Shown: piece after piece, positions 6,256-14,611 of the stretch | Position numbering within the stretch: position 1 is the stretch's first letter | Layout: every line of letters begins with the position of its first letter | Origin: Erysipelotrichaceae bacterium | GTDB lineage: Bacteria > Bacillota_I > Bacilli_A > Erysipelotrichales > Erysipelotrichaceae | DNA: 17,619 nucleotides | Direction of reading: 5' to 3' | NCBI GenBank assembly: GCA_900759455.1 | Contig: CAAEVI010000048.1 | Location: 1 to 17,619 of the forward strand | Translations under genes and position numbers: made by a program | Notes under the pieces: model-generated | The model's input: only the letters and a program-made list of their open reading frames with translations | Databases searched by the model: none | Told to the model about the DNA's origin: nothing

Positions 6256-7512
6256 ATGAATTCTAGGGAAAAATTCTCTTCCCGTCTGGGCTTTCTGCTG
6301 ATCAGTGCAGGATGTGCCGTCGGACTGGGAAACGTATGGCGCTTCCCTTATATTACAGGACAGTACGGAGGAGCTGCCTTTGTCATTATTTATCTGATCT
6401 TTCTGGTCATCATGGGACTTCCGATCATGACCATGGAGTTTTCTGTCGGAAGGGCATCACAGCGTTCTGCCGTCAAATCATTTGAAGTACTGGAACCGAA
6501 GGGAACCAAATGGCATTTTATCAAGTTTATCCCGCTGATCGGCAATTATATGCTGATGATGTTTTATACAACCGTCGGGGGATGGATGATCGCTTATTTT
6601 TTCAAGATGGGAAAAGGAGAGCTGGCAGGACTGGATGCCGAGGGCGTCAGCAATGCCTTCAACGCTTTTCTCGCCGATCCGCTGCAGCAGATCCTTTGGA
6701 TGCTGATCGTTACGCTTCTCGGCTTCTTCATCTGCTCACGCGGTCTCAAAAACGGTGTCGAAAAAGTATCCAAATATATGATGGGTGCATTGTTTCTGAT
6801 CATGCTTGTCTTGGTCGTACACAGTTTCTTTCTTTCCGGGGCAAAAGAAGGACTCAGCTTTTATCTGATTCCGGACTTTGAACGGGCATTGGAAAACTAT
6901 TCACTGGGAACGATCATCTTCGAAGCACTGGGACAGGCTTTCTTCACGCTCAGTCTCGGTATCGGGGCCCTTGCGATTTTCGGAAGCTACATCGACAAGG
7001 ATCATTCTCTTGTATCGGAAAGTCTGAATGTCGTTATCCTGGATACGATCGTCGCTTTTGTATCCGGTCTGATCATTTTTCCGGCATGCTTTACTTATCA
7101 TATCGATGCCGGCAGCGGTCCCGGTCTGATTTTCGTCACTCTGCCGACCACCTTTAACGCAATGGCCGGCGGTCAGATCTGGGGAGCACTGTTCTTCATG
7201 TTCCTGGCCTTTGCCGCACTGACCACGGTCATCGCCGTTTTCGAGAACATCGTTGCATTTGCGATGGATTACGGCTGGGGATGGAAAGGATATTATCAGG
7301 AAGTCAACAGCGGCAAAGGACTGAAGCTTCCTTCCATCACTCGTTTTTATATCAGCTACATCCTGCCGCTGATCGTGCTTGTCATTCTCTTTGAAGGATA
7401 TATGGCAAAATTCGATCTGCCATGGAGCCTGGTCGTTCCTTGCTGTTTTTTGATCTATGCCTTATATATTCTGCTTCAGGCATATCTCACAAAACGCAAA
7501 GCAAAAGCATAA
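6256..7512 (+). CDS. Sodium-dependent transporter, NSS (neurotransmitter:sodium symporter, SNF) family
   Basis: This 418-residue polytopic membrane protein has the NSS first-helix signature SAGCAVGLGNVWRFPYI (about residues 17-33), whose unwound centre binds sodium and substrate. TM3 is near LIGNYMLMMFYTTVGGWMIAYFF and TM6 contains ALGQAFFTLSLGIGALAIFGSY, the second discontinuous helix. TM8 contains FLAFAALTTVIAVFENIVAFAMD. The length and C-terminus suggest the 11- or 12-helix form usual in bacteria (LeuT/Tyt1/MhsT group), importing an amino acid with Na+. Substrate is not evident. The very G-rich ribosome site lies 6-7 nt before the ATG. It is a single-gene unit with promoter and terminator. 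Confidence 0.93.
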   Translation: MNSREKFSSRLGFLLISAGCAVGLGNVWRFPYITGQYGGAAFVIIYLIFLVIMGLPIMTMEFSVGRASQRSAVKSFEVLEPKGTKWHFIKFIPLIGNYMLMMFYTTVGGWMIAYFFKMGKGELAGLDAEGVSNAFNAFLADPLQQILWMLIVTLLGFFICSRGLKNGVEKVSKYMMGALFLIMLVLVVHSFFLSGAKEGLSFYLIPDFERALENYSLGTIIFEALGQAFFTLSLGIGALAIFGSYIDKDHSLVSESLNVVILDTIVAFVSGLIIFPACFTYHIDAGSGPGLIFVTLPTTFNAMAGGQIWGALFFMFLAFAALTTVIAVFENIVAFAMDYGWGWKGYYQEVNSGKGLKLPSITRFYISYILPLIVLVILFEGYMAKFDLPWSLVVPCCFLIYALYILLQAYLTKRKAKA

Positions 7513-7513
7513 A

Positions 7514-7546
7514 ATGAAAGCAGTGCAATCGTTCACTGCTTTTTCA
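7514..7546 (+). terminator. Intrinsic terminator of the NSS transporter gene
   Basis: AAAGCAGTG and CACTGCTTT pair around an 8-nt loop, with a T-run on the right; flanking ATG/CAT bases may extend the stem. It begins 2-5 nt after the stop codon. Confidence 0.85.
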
Positions 7547-7557
7547 TTTGTGACTTC

Positions 7558-7586
7558 TCGACAAATATCACAATAACCGTTACAAT
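7558..7586 (+). promoter_or_regulatory. Sigma-A-like promoter for the CPBP protease gene
   Basis: TCGACA (7558-7563), a 17-nt spacer and TACAAT (7581-7586) form a good promoter about 40 nt before the start codon. Confidence 0.65.
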
Positions 7587-7627
7587 AAAAATACGTATCA
7601 TTAACAAAACAGACAGGAGGCTTTCTC

Positions 7628-8557
7628 ATGTACGATACACCTAAAAAAAGATTTAAGATCACCAGCGGATGCGTGCTTCTTTATCTGCTGATTTCAGTCA
7701 TTGTCTCTGTATTCTTTCTGATTCTTTTCATAGATACGAACACATTGTTTTTTGACTATGACAAAGTAAACAATCTCAGTAATATTCTTACCATCTTGAG
7801 CATGTTCCTCACTTTTCTCTTCATCACGCTGGTCTTCAAAAAGAAATTAAAGCTGAATCTGCACTGGAAAAGCAATCATTCTCTGTCAAAGAAACAGATC
7901 ATTTCCTGTTTTCTGTTCGGCTTGGGCATGAACATTGCCTGCACACTGCTTTTCGGCATCCTTTCTTCCCTCTTCCATCTATCGCTGACAGAACAGTTCG
8001 AGTATATACCGCATAACTTCTTTTCGGCAGTTCTCTTTATTCTCATGACGGTCGTCGCGGCACCTGTCTTTGAAGAATGGCTGTTTCGCGGTGTCATCAT
8101 GCAGACACTGAAGCGCTATGGGCGCTGGTTTGCCCTGGTCATTACTTCACTGTTGTTCGCTTTATGCCACGGTTCATTAAGTTCAGCCATCAGTGTATTC
8201 TTTATCGGTATGGCCATCGGCTATGTCGTGATGCAGACGGATTCCCTGATCAACGGCATCCTGATGCATATGGCCAACAATGCAGTCGCATTACTGTCTC
8301 TCTATGCAGACAATCAAATCATGACCGTCCTGTTAAGCCTGATGATCATCGCGACAGGCATTTGCGGCATCGTCTTGTTCATCCTTGCCCTGCGAAACCG
8401 CAGCAAGCTGATCCGTCCGTTGATCTCGCCTTATGACTATCCGATCAAAGCCTATTTTAAAAACTGGGTAACGATCCTGACACTGGTGATACTGGGCCTG
8501 ATGATCCTGAGTTCTTTCCTATCGTCTGTGCAAAACATCTCAACTTTCAATCTGTAA
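7628..8557 (+). CDS. CPBP-family intramembrane metalloprotease (CAAX protease/Abi type)
   Basis: This 309-residue protein has about eight membrane segments and all three CPBP motifs: E149-E150-W-L-F-R154 (EExxxR), F177-A-L-C-H181 (FxxxH) and H214-M-A-N-N218 (HxxxN/D), which bind metal and catalyse intramembrane cleavage. Bacterial members are linked to bacteriocin self-immunity, maturation of peptides, and regulated proteolysis. No bacteriocin or peptide pheromone gene is adjacent, so the client is unknown. AGGAGG lies 7 nt before the start. It has its own promoter and terminator. Confidence 0.93.
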   Translation: MYDTPKKRFKITSGCVLLYLLISVIVSVFFLILFIDTNTLFFDYDKVNNLSNILTILSMFLTFLFITLVFKKKLKLNLHWKSNHSLSKKQIISCFLFGLGMNIACTLLFGILSSLFHLSLTEQFEYIPHNFFSAVLFILMTVVAAPVFEEWLFRGVIMQTLKRYGRWFALVITSLLFALCHGSLSSAISVFFIGMAIGYVVMQTDSLINGILMHMANNAVALLSLYADNQIMTVLLSLMIIATGICGIVLFILALRNRSKLIRPLISPYDYPIKAYFKNWVTILTLVILGLMILSSFLSSVQNISTFNL

Positions 8558-8560
8558 CAA

Positions 8561-8595
8561 AGAGTACGGCGCTTACCGCTGTATTCTTTTTTTTA
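8561..8595 (+). terminator. Intrinsic terminator of the CPBP protease gene
   Basis: AGAGTACGGCG pairs with CGCTGTATTCT (11 bp with two G-U pairs, 5-nt loop), followed by eight T. It starts 4 nt after the stop. Confidence 0.85.
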
Positions 8596-8626
8596 TTTTA
8601 TGATAAAATGAAGGACGGTGATAATG

Positions 8627-9910
8627 ATGAACGAACCGTTAGCCTATCGCATGCGGCCGCTTAAGCTCGATGACGTCATCGGGCAGAAACATCTGGTCGG
8701 TCCGGGGATGATCCTGCGGCGCTGTGTTGAAGAAAAAAGACTGTTTTCCATGATTTTTTACGGACCTCCCGGCATGGGAAAGACCACGCTGGCCACCGTG
8801 CTTGCCAATGAAGCAGGGCTTCCGTATCGCATGTTCAATGCCGTAAACGGAACAAAAAAAGATCTGGACGCCTTATTTTTAGAGGCAAAGCTGTATCCGG
8901 GCTTTGTCCTGATCATCGATGAGGTCCATCGTTTGAATAAGGATAAACAGGATCTGCTGCTGCCGCATGTGGAAAACGGAAGCATAACGCTGATCGGCGC
9001 CACAACGGCAAACCCTCTGCACAGCATCAATCCGGCCATCCGTTCCCGCTGTCATCTTTTCGAAGTCAAAACACTCAGTGACAAGGATATCATGGAGGCT
9101 GTCGAACGTGCCATCCGCAGTGAAAAGGGATACGGCAACAGCGTAACCATAGAAAAAGACGCATTGCAATGCATTGCGAGACAGAGTCTCGGTGATGTGC
9201 GCTATGCACTCAATCTGCTTGAACTGGCAGTGGTTCTCTCCAAAGACAAAACGATAACGATGGAGCTTCTTTCCTCCATACCGAATGTATCCAATCAAAG
9301 AACTTCAAAAGAAGGAGACGGTCATTATGACCTGCTCAGCGCCTTTCAAAAATCGATCCGGGGCTGTGATGTCAATGCGGCCCTCTATTATCTGGCTTTG
9401 CTGATCGATGTGGGAGATATGGATTCCATTGAAAGAAGGCTTCTGGTCATTGCCTATGAAGATATCGGTCTGGGCAATCCGGCAGCCGTGGCAAGGACCA
9501 TCCAGGCAATTGATGCCGCCAAGCGTGTCGGTTTTCCGGAAGCCCGTATCCCGCTGAGTTTTTCCGTGATCGATCTTTCCTTGTCCCCGAAATCAAAATC
9601 GGCCGAACAGGCTATTGATCAGGCTGCTGCCGCTGCCCGCCATCGCAGCGCCCCGATGCCGGACTATCTCAAATACACACCGGTGGCACTGGCGGAAGAA
9701 GATCGTTACGATTACGGCATGCCGCAGCTGTGGAAACATATTCAATATCTTCCGGACGCATTGAAAAACGATACATTTTATTGCCCGGGCAATCAGGGGA
9801 AATATGAAAAAGCTCTGGCCGAGAATTATGAGCGGCTGCAGCGAACCCCTCGTTCTTCTCAGCTCAGAGAGCTCAAAAAACAAATCAGAAAGAAAAACGG
9901 AAAATCATGA
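8627..9910 (+). CDS. rarA: Replication-associated recombination protein A (RarA/MgsA/WRNIP1 family AAA+ ATPase)
   Basis: This 427-residue clamp-loader-like ATPase acts at stalled or gapped replication forks. It opens with the diagnostic LAYRMRPLKLDDVIGQKHL. The Walker A is GPPGMGKT (residues 46-53) and Walker B is LIIDEVHR with D98-E99. Sensor 1 is ITLIGATTANP and the arginine finger region is NPAIRSRCHLFE. The C-terminal tetramerisation region includes DMDSIERRLLVIAYEDIGLGNP and YKYTP/YCPGNQG-like blocks (DYLKYTPVALAEE, FYCPGNQGKYEKAL). Length is normal. The ATG at 8627 fits the near-consensus AAGGAcGGTGAT site best; ATG at 8624 and GTG at 8618 are in frame and possible. Confidence 0.95.
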   Translation: MNEPLAYRMRPLKLDDVIGQKHLVGPGMILRRCVEEKRLFSMIFYGPPGMGKTTLATVLANEAGLPYRMFNAVNGTKKDLDALFLEAKLYPGFVLIIDEVHRLNKDKQDLLLPHVENGSITLIGATTANPLHSINPAIRSRCHLFEVKTLSDKDIMEAVERAIRSEKGYGNSVTIEKDALQCIARQSLGDVRYALNLLELAVVLSKDKTITMELLSSIPNVSNQRTSKEGDGHYDLLSAFQKSIRGCDVNAALYYLALLIDVGDMDSIERRLLVIAYEDIGLGNPAAVARTIQAIDAAKRVGFPEARIPLSFSVIDLSLSPKSKSAEQAIDQAAAAARHRSAPMPDYLKYTPVALAEEDRYDYGMPQLWKHIQYLPDALKNDTFYCPGNQGKYEKALAENYERLQRTPRSSQLRELKKQIRKKNGKS

Positions 9911-9917
9911 GACTTAT

Positions 9918-10412
9918 TCAGTGAATCTGCGCTGACAGATTCAAAAAATATTCAGACAGATGTTCGATCTTTAGCTGCATCTCGGAAACAATACTTTCCG
10001 CATCCGCATCCGTCATCCTGTTCTTTATGACAGCCTTGACGATGTAGTCATCCCTGGCAGGATCTGTACTGACCAGAAAAGGATGTACCTGATGTGCAAG
10101 GACTTTGGCATAGGCGCACTGTATGTTGCGGTTATAGCCGGACATCCATACTTCGAATTCACACGTTTCATGTACAAACACAACCTGTATTTTCAGTCCA
10201 CGGTCCTTTAACTGTTCATTTGTCAGCTGAAAATATGTAACATCCATCTGATTCTCGACGATTCTCTTCATAAAACGATAAGCAGGCAGACGCTCTTCCA
10301 AAACGGACGCCATCGTTTTGATCAGGCTCATGACCTGCCGATAACAGGAACGGATCATGGTATTATCCATGATCCTTTTATATTCCACGAACAAATCACG
10401 GTCGAATGTCAT
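9918..10412 (-). CDS. DUF7000-family protein, function unknown
   Basis: This 164-residue soluble protein has the layout I associate with the DUF7000 family: an N-terminal YKxxMDNTMIRSCYRQVMSLIKTM helix pair (about 11-34), MDVTYFQLTNEQLKDRGLKIQVVFVHETCEFEVWMSGYNRNIQCAYAK (about 56-103, with the conserved FxVWxxGxNR element), and an acidic helical C-terminus. No catalytic motif, signal peptide or membrane segment is visible. It follows the DUF1810 gene by 36 nt with only a ribosome site (GGAGG) in the gap, so the two are probably one transcript. It converges with rarA, 7 nt apart. Family name from memory; function unknown. Confidence 0.75.
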   Translation of the reverse strand: MTFDRDLFVEYKRIMDNTMIRSCYRQVMSLIKTMASVLEERLPAYRFMKRIVENQMDVTYFQLTNEQLKDRGLKIQVVFVHETCEFEVWMSGYNRNIQCAYAKVLAHQVHPFLVSTDPARDDYIVKAVIKNRMTDADAESIVSEMQLKIEHLSEYFLNLSAQIH

Positions 10413-10448
10413 CCTAAATTTCCTCCTTGCCTAGTCGGCTTTCACAAA

Positions 10449-10877
10449 TCATCTTTCTTTTTCATGCTCCAGGGCATGCAGGGTCCATTGATCATGGATT
10501 CCCCGGTAATACTTTACGATTACCTGTTGAAATCTTTGTTCTTTACTGACTGCATAAAATAATGTCATGCAGGATCGCAGCTTACGATCATCCGGAAAGC
10601 CAAACAATGCCCGCGGATCATTGCCCGGAAGCGAAAGCAGGATATCACTCAGTTCACGAAGCCGCTTGCCCAGCAGCGGATGCGCAAGATATGCCCTGGC
10701 TTCTTTCGCATCTTTAATACTGTAATATACAGCTGTAGAACTATGACCAAGCCCGTGCAGCTGTGGAAAGATATACCACATCCAGTGGCTTTTCTTTTTT
10801 TTGTTCAACAGCTCCTGTCTGGCTGTTTCATACATATCCTTTTGTGCTCTTACAAATCGCTCCAGTGTCTGTTCCAT
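10449..10877 (-). CDS. DUF1810-family protein, function unknown
   Basis: This 142-residue soluble protein matches the DUF1810 pattern throughout: LERFVRAQKDMYETARQEL (about 5-23), KKKSHWMWYIFPQLHGLGHSS split over residues 28-47, YYSIKDAKEARAYLAHPLLGKRL (51-73), GFPDDRKLRSCMTLFYAV (93-110), and FQQVIVKYYRGIHDQWTLHAL at the end. The family is widespread in bacteria and uncharacterised, sometimes labelled calpastatin in error. It is the first gene of a two-gene unit with the DUF7000 gene. A GAGG ribosome site lies about 6 nt before the ATG. Confidence 0.9.
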   Translation of the reverse strand: MEQTLERFVRAQKDMYETARQELLNKKKKSHWMWYIFPQLHGLGHSSTAVYYSIKDAKEARAYLAHPLLGKRLRELSDILLSLPGNDPRALFGFPDDRKLRSCMTLFYAVSKEQRFQQVIVKYYRGIHDQWTLHALEHEKER

Positions 10878-10896
10878 CTTTTACCTCTTCACTCTT

Positions 10897-10905
10897 ACTA
10901 TAGCA
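10897..10905 (-). promoter_or_regulatory. Extended -10 promoter for the DUF1810-DUF7000 unit
   Basis: On the - strand, TGC followed by TATAGT (10902-10897) fits an extended -10 element. A convincing -35 is not seen. It lies 20 nt before the start codon and just beyond the hairpin at 10909-10957. Confidence 0.45.
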
Positions 10906-10908
10906 CAA

Positions 10909-10957
10909 AGAGGCTGTGACAGTGATCATGTTTCTTTCATCACTTGTCACAGCCTCT
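10909..10957 (-). terminator. Large hairpin after the ABC exporter genes (probable terminator)
   Basis: AGAGGCTGTGACA and TGTCACAGCCTCT form a perfect 13-bp stem, extended by GTGAT/ATCAC past a one-base bulge, around a 12-nt loop. It lies 18 nt after the stop of the ABC operon. The T-run after it on the - strand is weak (CTCTTTGTG), so it may slow or stop transcription inefficiently; some read-through into the DUF1810 gene is possible. Confidence 0.6.
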
Positions 10958-10975
10958 GTTTTACATTTTTATCTG

Positions 10976-12700
10976 TCAGGCAAACTGACTGTTAAACAGC
11001 TGGGCATATGCTCCGTTTTTGTTCAGCAGTTCTTCATGTGTTCCCTGTTCGATGATATTGCCCTGTTCCATGACAAGGATCAGATCCGCATCAATGATCG
11101 TGGACAGACGATGGGCAATGATAAAGCTTGTCTTTCCTTCCATCAGCAGATGCATCGCATGGTTGACATGCTGCTCACTGACCGTATCGATGCTGCTGGT
11201 TGCCTCATCAAGGATCAGTACACGCGGATTCATCAGCAGGACACGGGTGATCGAGAGCAGCTGCCGCTGACCCTGCGAAAGAATGCTGCTGTTGCCGTGC
11301 AGAACCGTATCGTATCCTTTGTTGAGACGAATGATAAACTCATGGGCCCCGCTTTTCTTTGCGGCGGCAATGATCGCTTCACGGGAAGCATCCGGCTTTC
11401 CGTAGGCGATATTTTCCGCAATCGTCCCTTCAAACAGATACGTATCCTGCAGTACCATGCCGAAAGAAGAACGCAGCGAGTCTCTTGTCACTGTGTTGAT
11501 ATCATGGCCGTCAACTCGGATACAGCCGCTGCTGATGTCATAAAAACGCATCAGCAGATTGACCAGTGTTGTTTTGCCAGCTCCGGTCTTTCCTACGACC
11601 GCCACCTTGCTGCCGGCTTTGACATGCAGATCGATATCTTTCATCAGCGGCTTCTGCGGATCATAAGCAAACGATACATGTTCGAAATCGATTTCCCCTT
11701 TTTTGAGGTTCAGCACATCTTTATCGCTGTCATCGCTTTGTTCTTCCAGATCCATGATCGTAAAGATACGTTTGCCGCTGGACACCGCGCTCTGCAGCTG
11801 TGTCATGACACCGGTGATTTCCGTAAACGGCTTAGAAAACAGATTAGAGTAGATCAAAAAAGTGGAAATGTTACCGATCGTGATCTGGGAGAAAAAGGCA
11901 AGCAGGGCACCGATCGCACCGACGATGGCATACGCTGTATTCATGACAAAGCGCGTGCTCGGATTCGCCAGAGAACCGTAAAACTGAGATTTTACACCGG
12001 AGGTATACAGCTGCTGATTATACGCTTCAAACTGCCGCTGAGCATCTTCTTCATATCCGTATGCTTTAACGGTCCTAATGCCGCTGAGCATTTCTTCGCT
12101 GTATCCGTTCAGCTTTCCGAGAATATTGGCCTGCTCATTGAAATAACGGTTGGTCCGCAGCGTAATGACGCGGGCAACCAGATAAGTAAAAGGAGCGGAA
12201 ATGACGACGATGGCTGTCATGATGAGGTTGATCTGCAGCATGAACACCAGGGTCAGCACAATGGTTGCCACACCGCTGAGCATTGTCGATAATCCCTGCA
12301 GAAAACCGTCGCTGATGAAATCAATGTCATTGATAAAGCGGGAAATCAAATCACCGCGGGTGCTTTGATCATAAAACGATACAGGGAGCTTTTCAAGTTT
12401 CTCATACAGCTGCCGGCGCAGCACACTGCTGCTGGAAAACGCAATGCGATTGCTGGCGGCCATCATGCCCCAGTTAAACAAAGAATACAAAATATAAAGA
12501 ACGATCAAAAGCACGATATCAGAGAGCAGCTGCTGTTTTGAAAGCGATCCTGTGATCTGATCGATAATGCTGCCGATCAGCATCGGTGCCGCAACGTTCA
12601 AAAAGACAGACAGAAACGCACAAATCAATGAGAAGATCAGCAGGCCTTTGAACAGCCATAAAAATACGATCAGTCTTTTCAATACTTCTTTCATGCTCAT
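10976..12700 (-). CDS. ABC exporter half-transporter, catalytic-site subunit (permease + ATPase)
   Basis: This 574-residue protein has an N-terminal six-helix exporter domain (about 10-310) and a nucleotide-binding domain (about 335-574). Motifs are Walker A GKTGAGKT (370-377), Q-loop VLQDTYLFEGT (416-426), signature LSQGQ (474-478, deviating from LSGGQ), Walker B VLILDE with catalytic Glu499, and switch His530 (SFIIAHRLST). It corresponds to the BmrD/LmrD/TM288 side of heterodimeric multidrug exporters, where the Walker site is competent but the signature is altered. The ATG at 12700 overlaps the upstream stop (ATGA) and has GAGGTG about 8 nt ahead; a start at 12739 would be deep inside the partner gene. 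Transported substrate is unknown. Confidence 0.92.
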   Translation of the reverse strand: MSMKEVLKRLIVFLWLFKGLLIFSLICAFLSVFLNVAAPMLIGSIIDQITGSLSKQQLLSDIVLLIVLYILYSLFNWGMMAASNRIAFSSSSVLRRQLYEKLEKLPVSFYDQSTRGDLISRFINDIDFISDGFLQGLSTMLSGVATIVLTLVFMLQINLIMTAIVVISAPFTYLVARVITLRTNRYFNEQANILGKLNGYSEEMLSGIRTVKAYGYEEDAQRQFEAYNQQLYTSGVKSQFYGSLANPSTRFVMNTAYAIVGAIGALLAFFSQITIGNISTFLIYSNLFSKPFTEITGVMTQLQSAVSSGKRIFTIMDLEEQSDDSDKDVLNLKKGEIDFEHVSFAYDPQKPLMKDIDLHVKAGSKVAVVGKTGAGKTTLVNLLMRFYDISSGCIRVDGHDINTVTRDSLRSSFGMVLQDTYLFEGTIAENIAYGKPDASREAIIAAAKKSGAHEFIIRLNKGYDTVLHGNSSILSQGQRQLLSITRVLLMNPRVLILDEATSSIDTVSEQHVNHAMHLLMEGKTSFIIAHRLSTIIDADLILVMEQGNIIEQGTHEELLNKNGAYAQLFNSQFA

Positions 12701-14427
12701 ACCTGCGTCACCTCTTTTCCGATCTTCTGTGTCTGACATAAATAACGGTATGTCTCACAATTGTCATACAGTTCTTCATGGGTTCCATAGCCGACAGCTC
12801 TTCCATCCTGCAACACCAGGATCCGGTCACAGCTCATCAGCGTGGATACACGCTGTGAAACAATGATGCGCGTTGCATCGCCATGATGTTCCTTTAATGC
12901 CCGGCGCAGCAGGGCATCCGTTTTAAAATCTAGTGCACTGCAGGAATCATCCAGGATAAGGATCGAAGGCTTGCGCAGGAGGGCTCGGGCAATGCACAGA
13001 CGCTGTCGCTGTCCTCCGGAAAGATTGGCGCCTCCACGCTCCACTTTCGCATCCAGCATCTGTTTCTTCTCTTTAACAAAGTCTTCGGCCTGCGCATGAC
13101 GCAGTGCCTCCCAGATCTGAGCATCACTGACCTTTTTCATGCCGAAGCAGACATTGTCGCGGATCGTTCCCTGAAACAGTTCATTTGCCTGCGGAACGCT
13201 CACGACATGGCTGCATAAAGATGAATGCGTCAGCTGACGGACATCCTGTCCATACAGGGACACAGATCCTCTGCTCACATCATAAAAGCGTTTTAAAAGA
13301 TGGATCAGCGTTGTTTTCCCGGCGCCGGTTCCGCCAATGATACCGATGCTTTCTCCCTTGTGAATTACAAAGCTGATATCCGAAAGAGCATTTTCCCCGT
13401 CACCGTAGGAAAAACTGACATGATCAAAACATACGGCCGGCTGTCGTGGATCACAGATGAGTTCCTGTGTACCGTCCTGCATCGAAGGCACGTGATTCAA
13501 TACTTCATTCACACGCTGTGCACTTGCGGCCGCCTTGGTAAAGATAACGATCAGATTGCTTAAGGCTACCAGTGCCACCAGTATCGAAGATGCATAGTTG
13601 ATGAAGGCAACGATCACGCCCGGAGCGATCGTACCGTCCTGTATCTGCCAGACGCCCTGATACAGCAAGATCACGACTGCACCATTCAAAACCAGTGCTG
13701 TCAGCGGATTCAGCAGCGCGGAAAGACGGGCGATCCGCATCATCTGCAGCTGCAGATCATCAATGTTTTCCTCTACACGCTTTTTTTCTCTTTGCTGTGA
13801 CACAAAGGCCCTCACGACACGAATACCGGCAAACGTATCCTGCAGAACAGTGGAAAACTGGTCCAGCTTTTTCTGATACTGACGATACAGCGGCGTTGAA
13901 AAACGAATGAACAAAAACAAGATCAGCGATATGAACGGCACTGCCGCCGCCAGGATCAGGGAAAGCTGAAAATCGAGGATCATGGCCATGACGATCGCGC
14001 CGATGATAATAAACGGGGCACGCACGACCAGACGAATCAGCATCGCTACCGCGAGCTGCAATTGATTGATGTCATTACTGATACGGTTGACCAGAGAAGA
14101 CGTCGTAAAGTAATCAATATCACGATAGGAAAACTTCTGAATATGACGATACATACGGTTGCGCATATCCGTACCGAATCCCTGCGAAGCCAAGGCCGCA
14201 TTATACTGACAGACCATCGAAAAGCCGAAGCCGATGAAGACCATTAAGATCATCAAAGAGCCCAGGCGGACAACAACGCCGAGATCATGACGCACAACAC
14301 CGTCATTGATCATATAAGCCATGATCGTAGGCAGAATCAGTTCCAGGATCGCTTCCATCAGTTTACAAAAAGGTCCCAATGTGCACTGCACCCAGTATGG
14401 TTTCAAATATTTTGCTAATTCCCGCAT
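12697..14427 (-). CDS. ABC exporter half-transporter, degenerate-site subunit (permease + ATPase)
   Basis: This 576-residue partner has a six-helix domain (about 15-305) and an ATPase domain (about 330-576). Motifs are Walker A GGTGAGKT (365-372), Q-loop SVPQANELFQGT (410-421), consensus signature LSGGQ (469-473), Walker B ILILDD with Asp494 where the catalytic Glu should be, and Gln525 (IIVSQRVST) replacing the switch His. These are exactly the changes of the BmrC/LmrC/TM287 subunits, giving one non-hydrolytic ATP site in the heterodimer. It is the first gene of the two-gene operon and overlaps the second by 4 nt. The ribosome site GGAAG is modest. Such pairs export drugs, lipids or peptides; the sequence does not say which. 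Confidence 0.92.
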   Translation of the reverse strand: MRELAKYLKPYWVQCTLGPFCKLMEAILELILPTIMAYMINDGVVRHDLGVVVRLGSLMILMVFIGFGFSMVCQYNAALASQGFGTDMRNRMYRHIQKFSYRDIDYFTTSSLVNRISNDINQLQLAVAMLIRLVVRAPFIIIGAIVMAMILDFQLSLILAAAVPFISLILFLFIRFSTPLYRQYQKKLDQFSTVLQDTFAGIRVVRAFVSQQREKKRVEENIDDLQLQMMRIARLSALLNPLTALVLNGAVVILLYQGVWQIQDGTIAPGVIVAFINYASSILVALVALSNLIVIFTKAAASAQRVNEVLNHVPSMQDGTQELICDPRQPAVCFDHVSFSYGDGENALSDISFVIHKGESIGIIGGTGAGKTTLIHLLKRFYDVSRGSVSLYGQDVRQLTHSSLCSHVVSVPQANELFQGTIRDNVCFGMKKVSDAQIWEALRHAQAEDFVKEKKQMLDAKVERGGANLSGGQRQRLCIARALLRKPSILILDDSCSALDFKTDALLRRALKEHHGDATRIIVSQRVSTLMSCDRILVLQDGRAVGYGTHEELYDNCETYRYLCQTQKIGKEVTQV

Positions 14428-14465
14428 CTTTTCACTTCCAATTTCTATCTTTAACTGTCCTATCT

Positions 14466-14495
14466 ATTATAATCAATTCTTTTCATCATGAACAA
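14466..14495 (-). promoter_or_regulatory. Sigma-A-like promoter for the ABC exporter operon
   Basis: On the - strand, TTGTTC (14495-14490), an 18-nt spacer and a consensus TATAAT (14471-14466) form a good promoter. Transcription would start about 30 nt before the first ATG. No regulator gene is adjacent. Confidence 0.65.
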
Positions 14496-14569
14496 ATAGT
14501 TTTTCATTCTTTTCAAAAACTGTGTCATTTCCCCTTTTTTTACTGTTTCGACACACTGGATCTATGATA

Positions 14570-14578
14570 TGCTATAGA
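14570..14578 (+). promoter_or_regulatory. Extended -10 promoter for the ROK kinase gene
   Basis: TGC followed by TATAGA (14573-14578) forms an extended -10, with a TCGACA-like element about 19 nt upstream (14548-14553). A TGTGTC ... GACACA inverted repeat (14521-14526 and 14550-14555) overlaps the -35 region and could bind a regulator, but this is weak evidence. Confidence 0.45.
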
Positions 14579-14611
14579 TAAAGTCAACGATATCAAAGGA
14601 GGAAAATGATT

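Noticed and set aside
9923..9942. Hairpin GAATCTG/CAGATTC near the end of rarA, considered as its terminator
   Set aside because: It is followed by A rather than T on the + strand and lies within the coding sequence of the convergent gene, so it is not a standard terminator, although it could stabilise the mRNA end.
10916..12292. Long open frame (458 codons) on the + strand, antisense to the ABC exporter gene
   Set aside because: It mirrors a clearly conserved ABC transporter gene, its translation shows no domain pattern, and no ribosome site precedes it. It is a codon-usage shadow.
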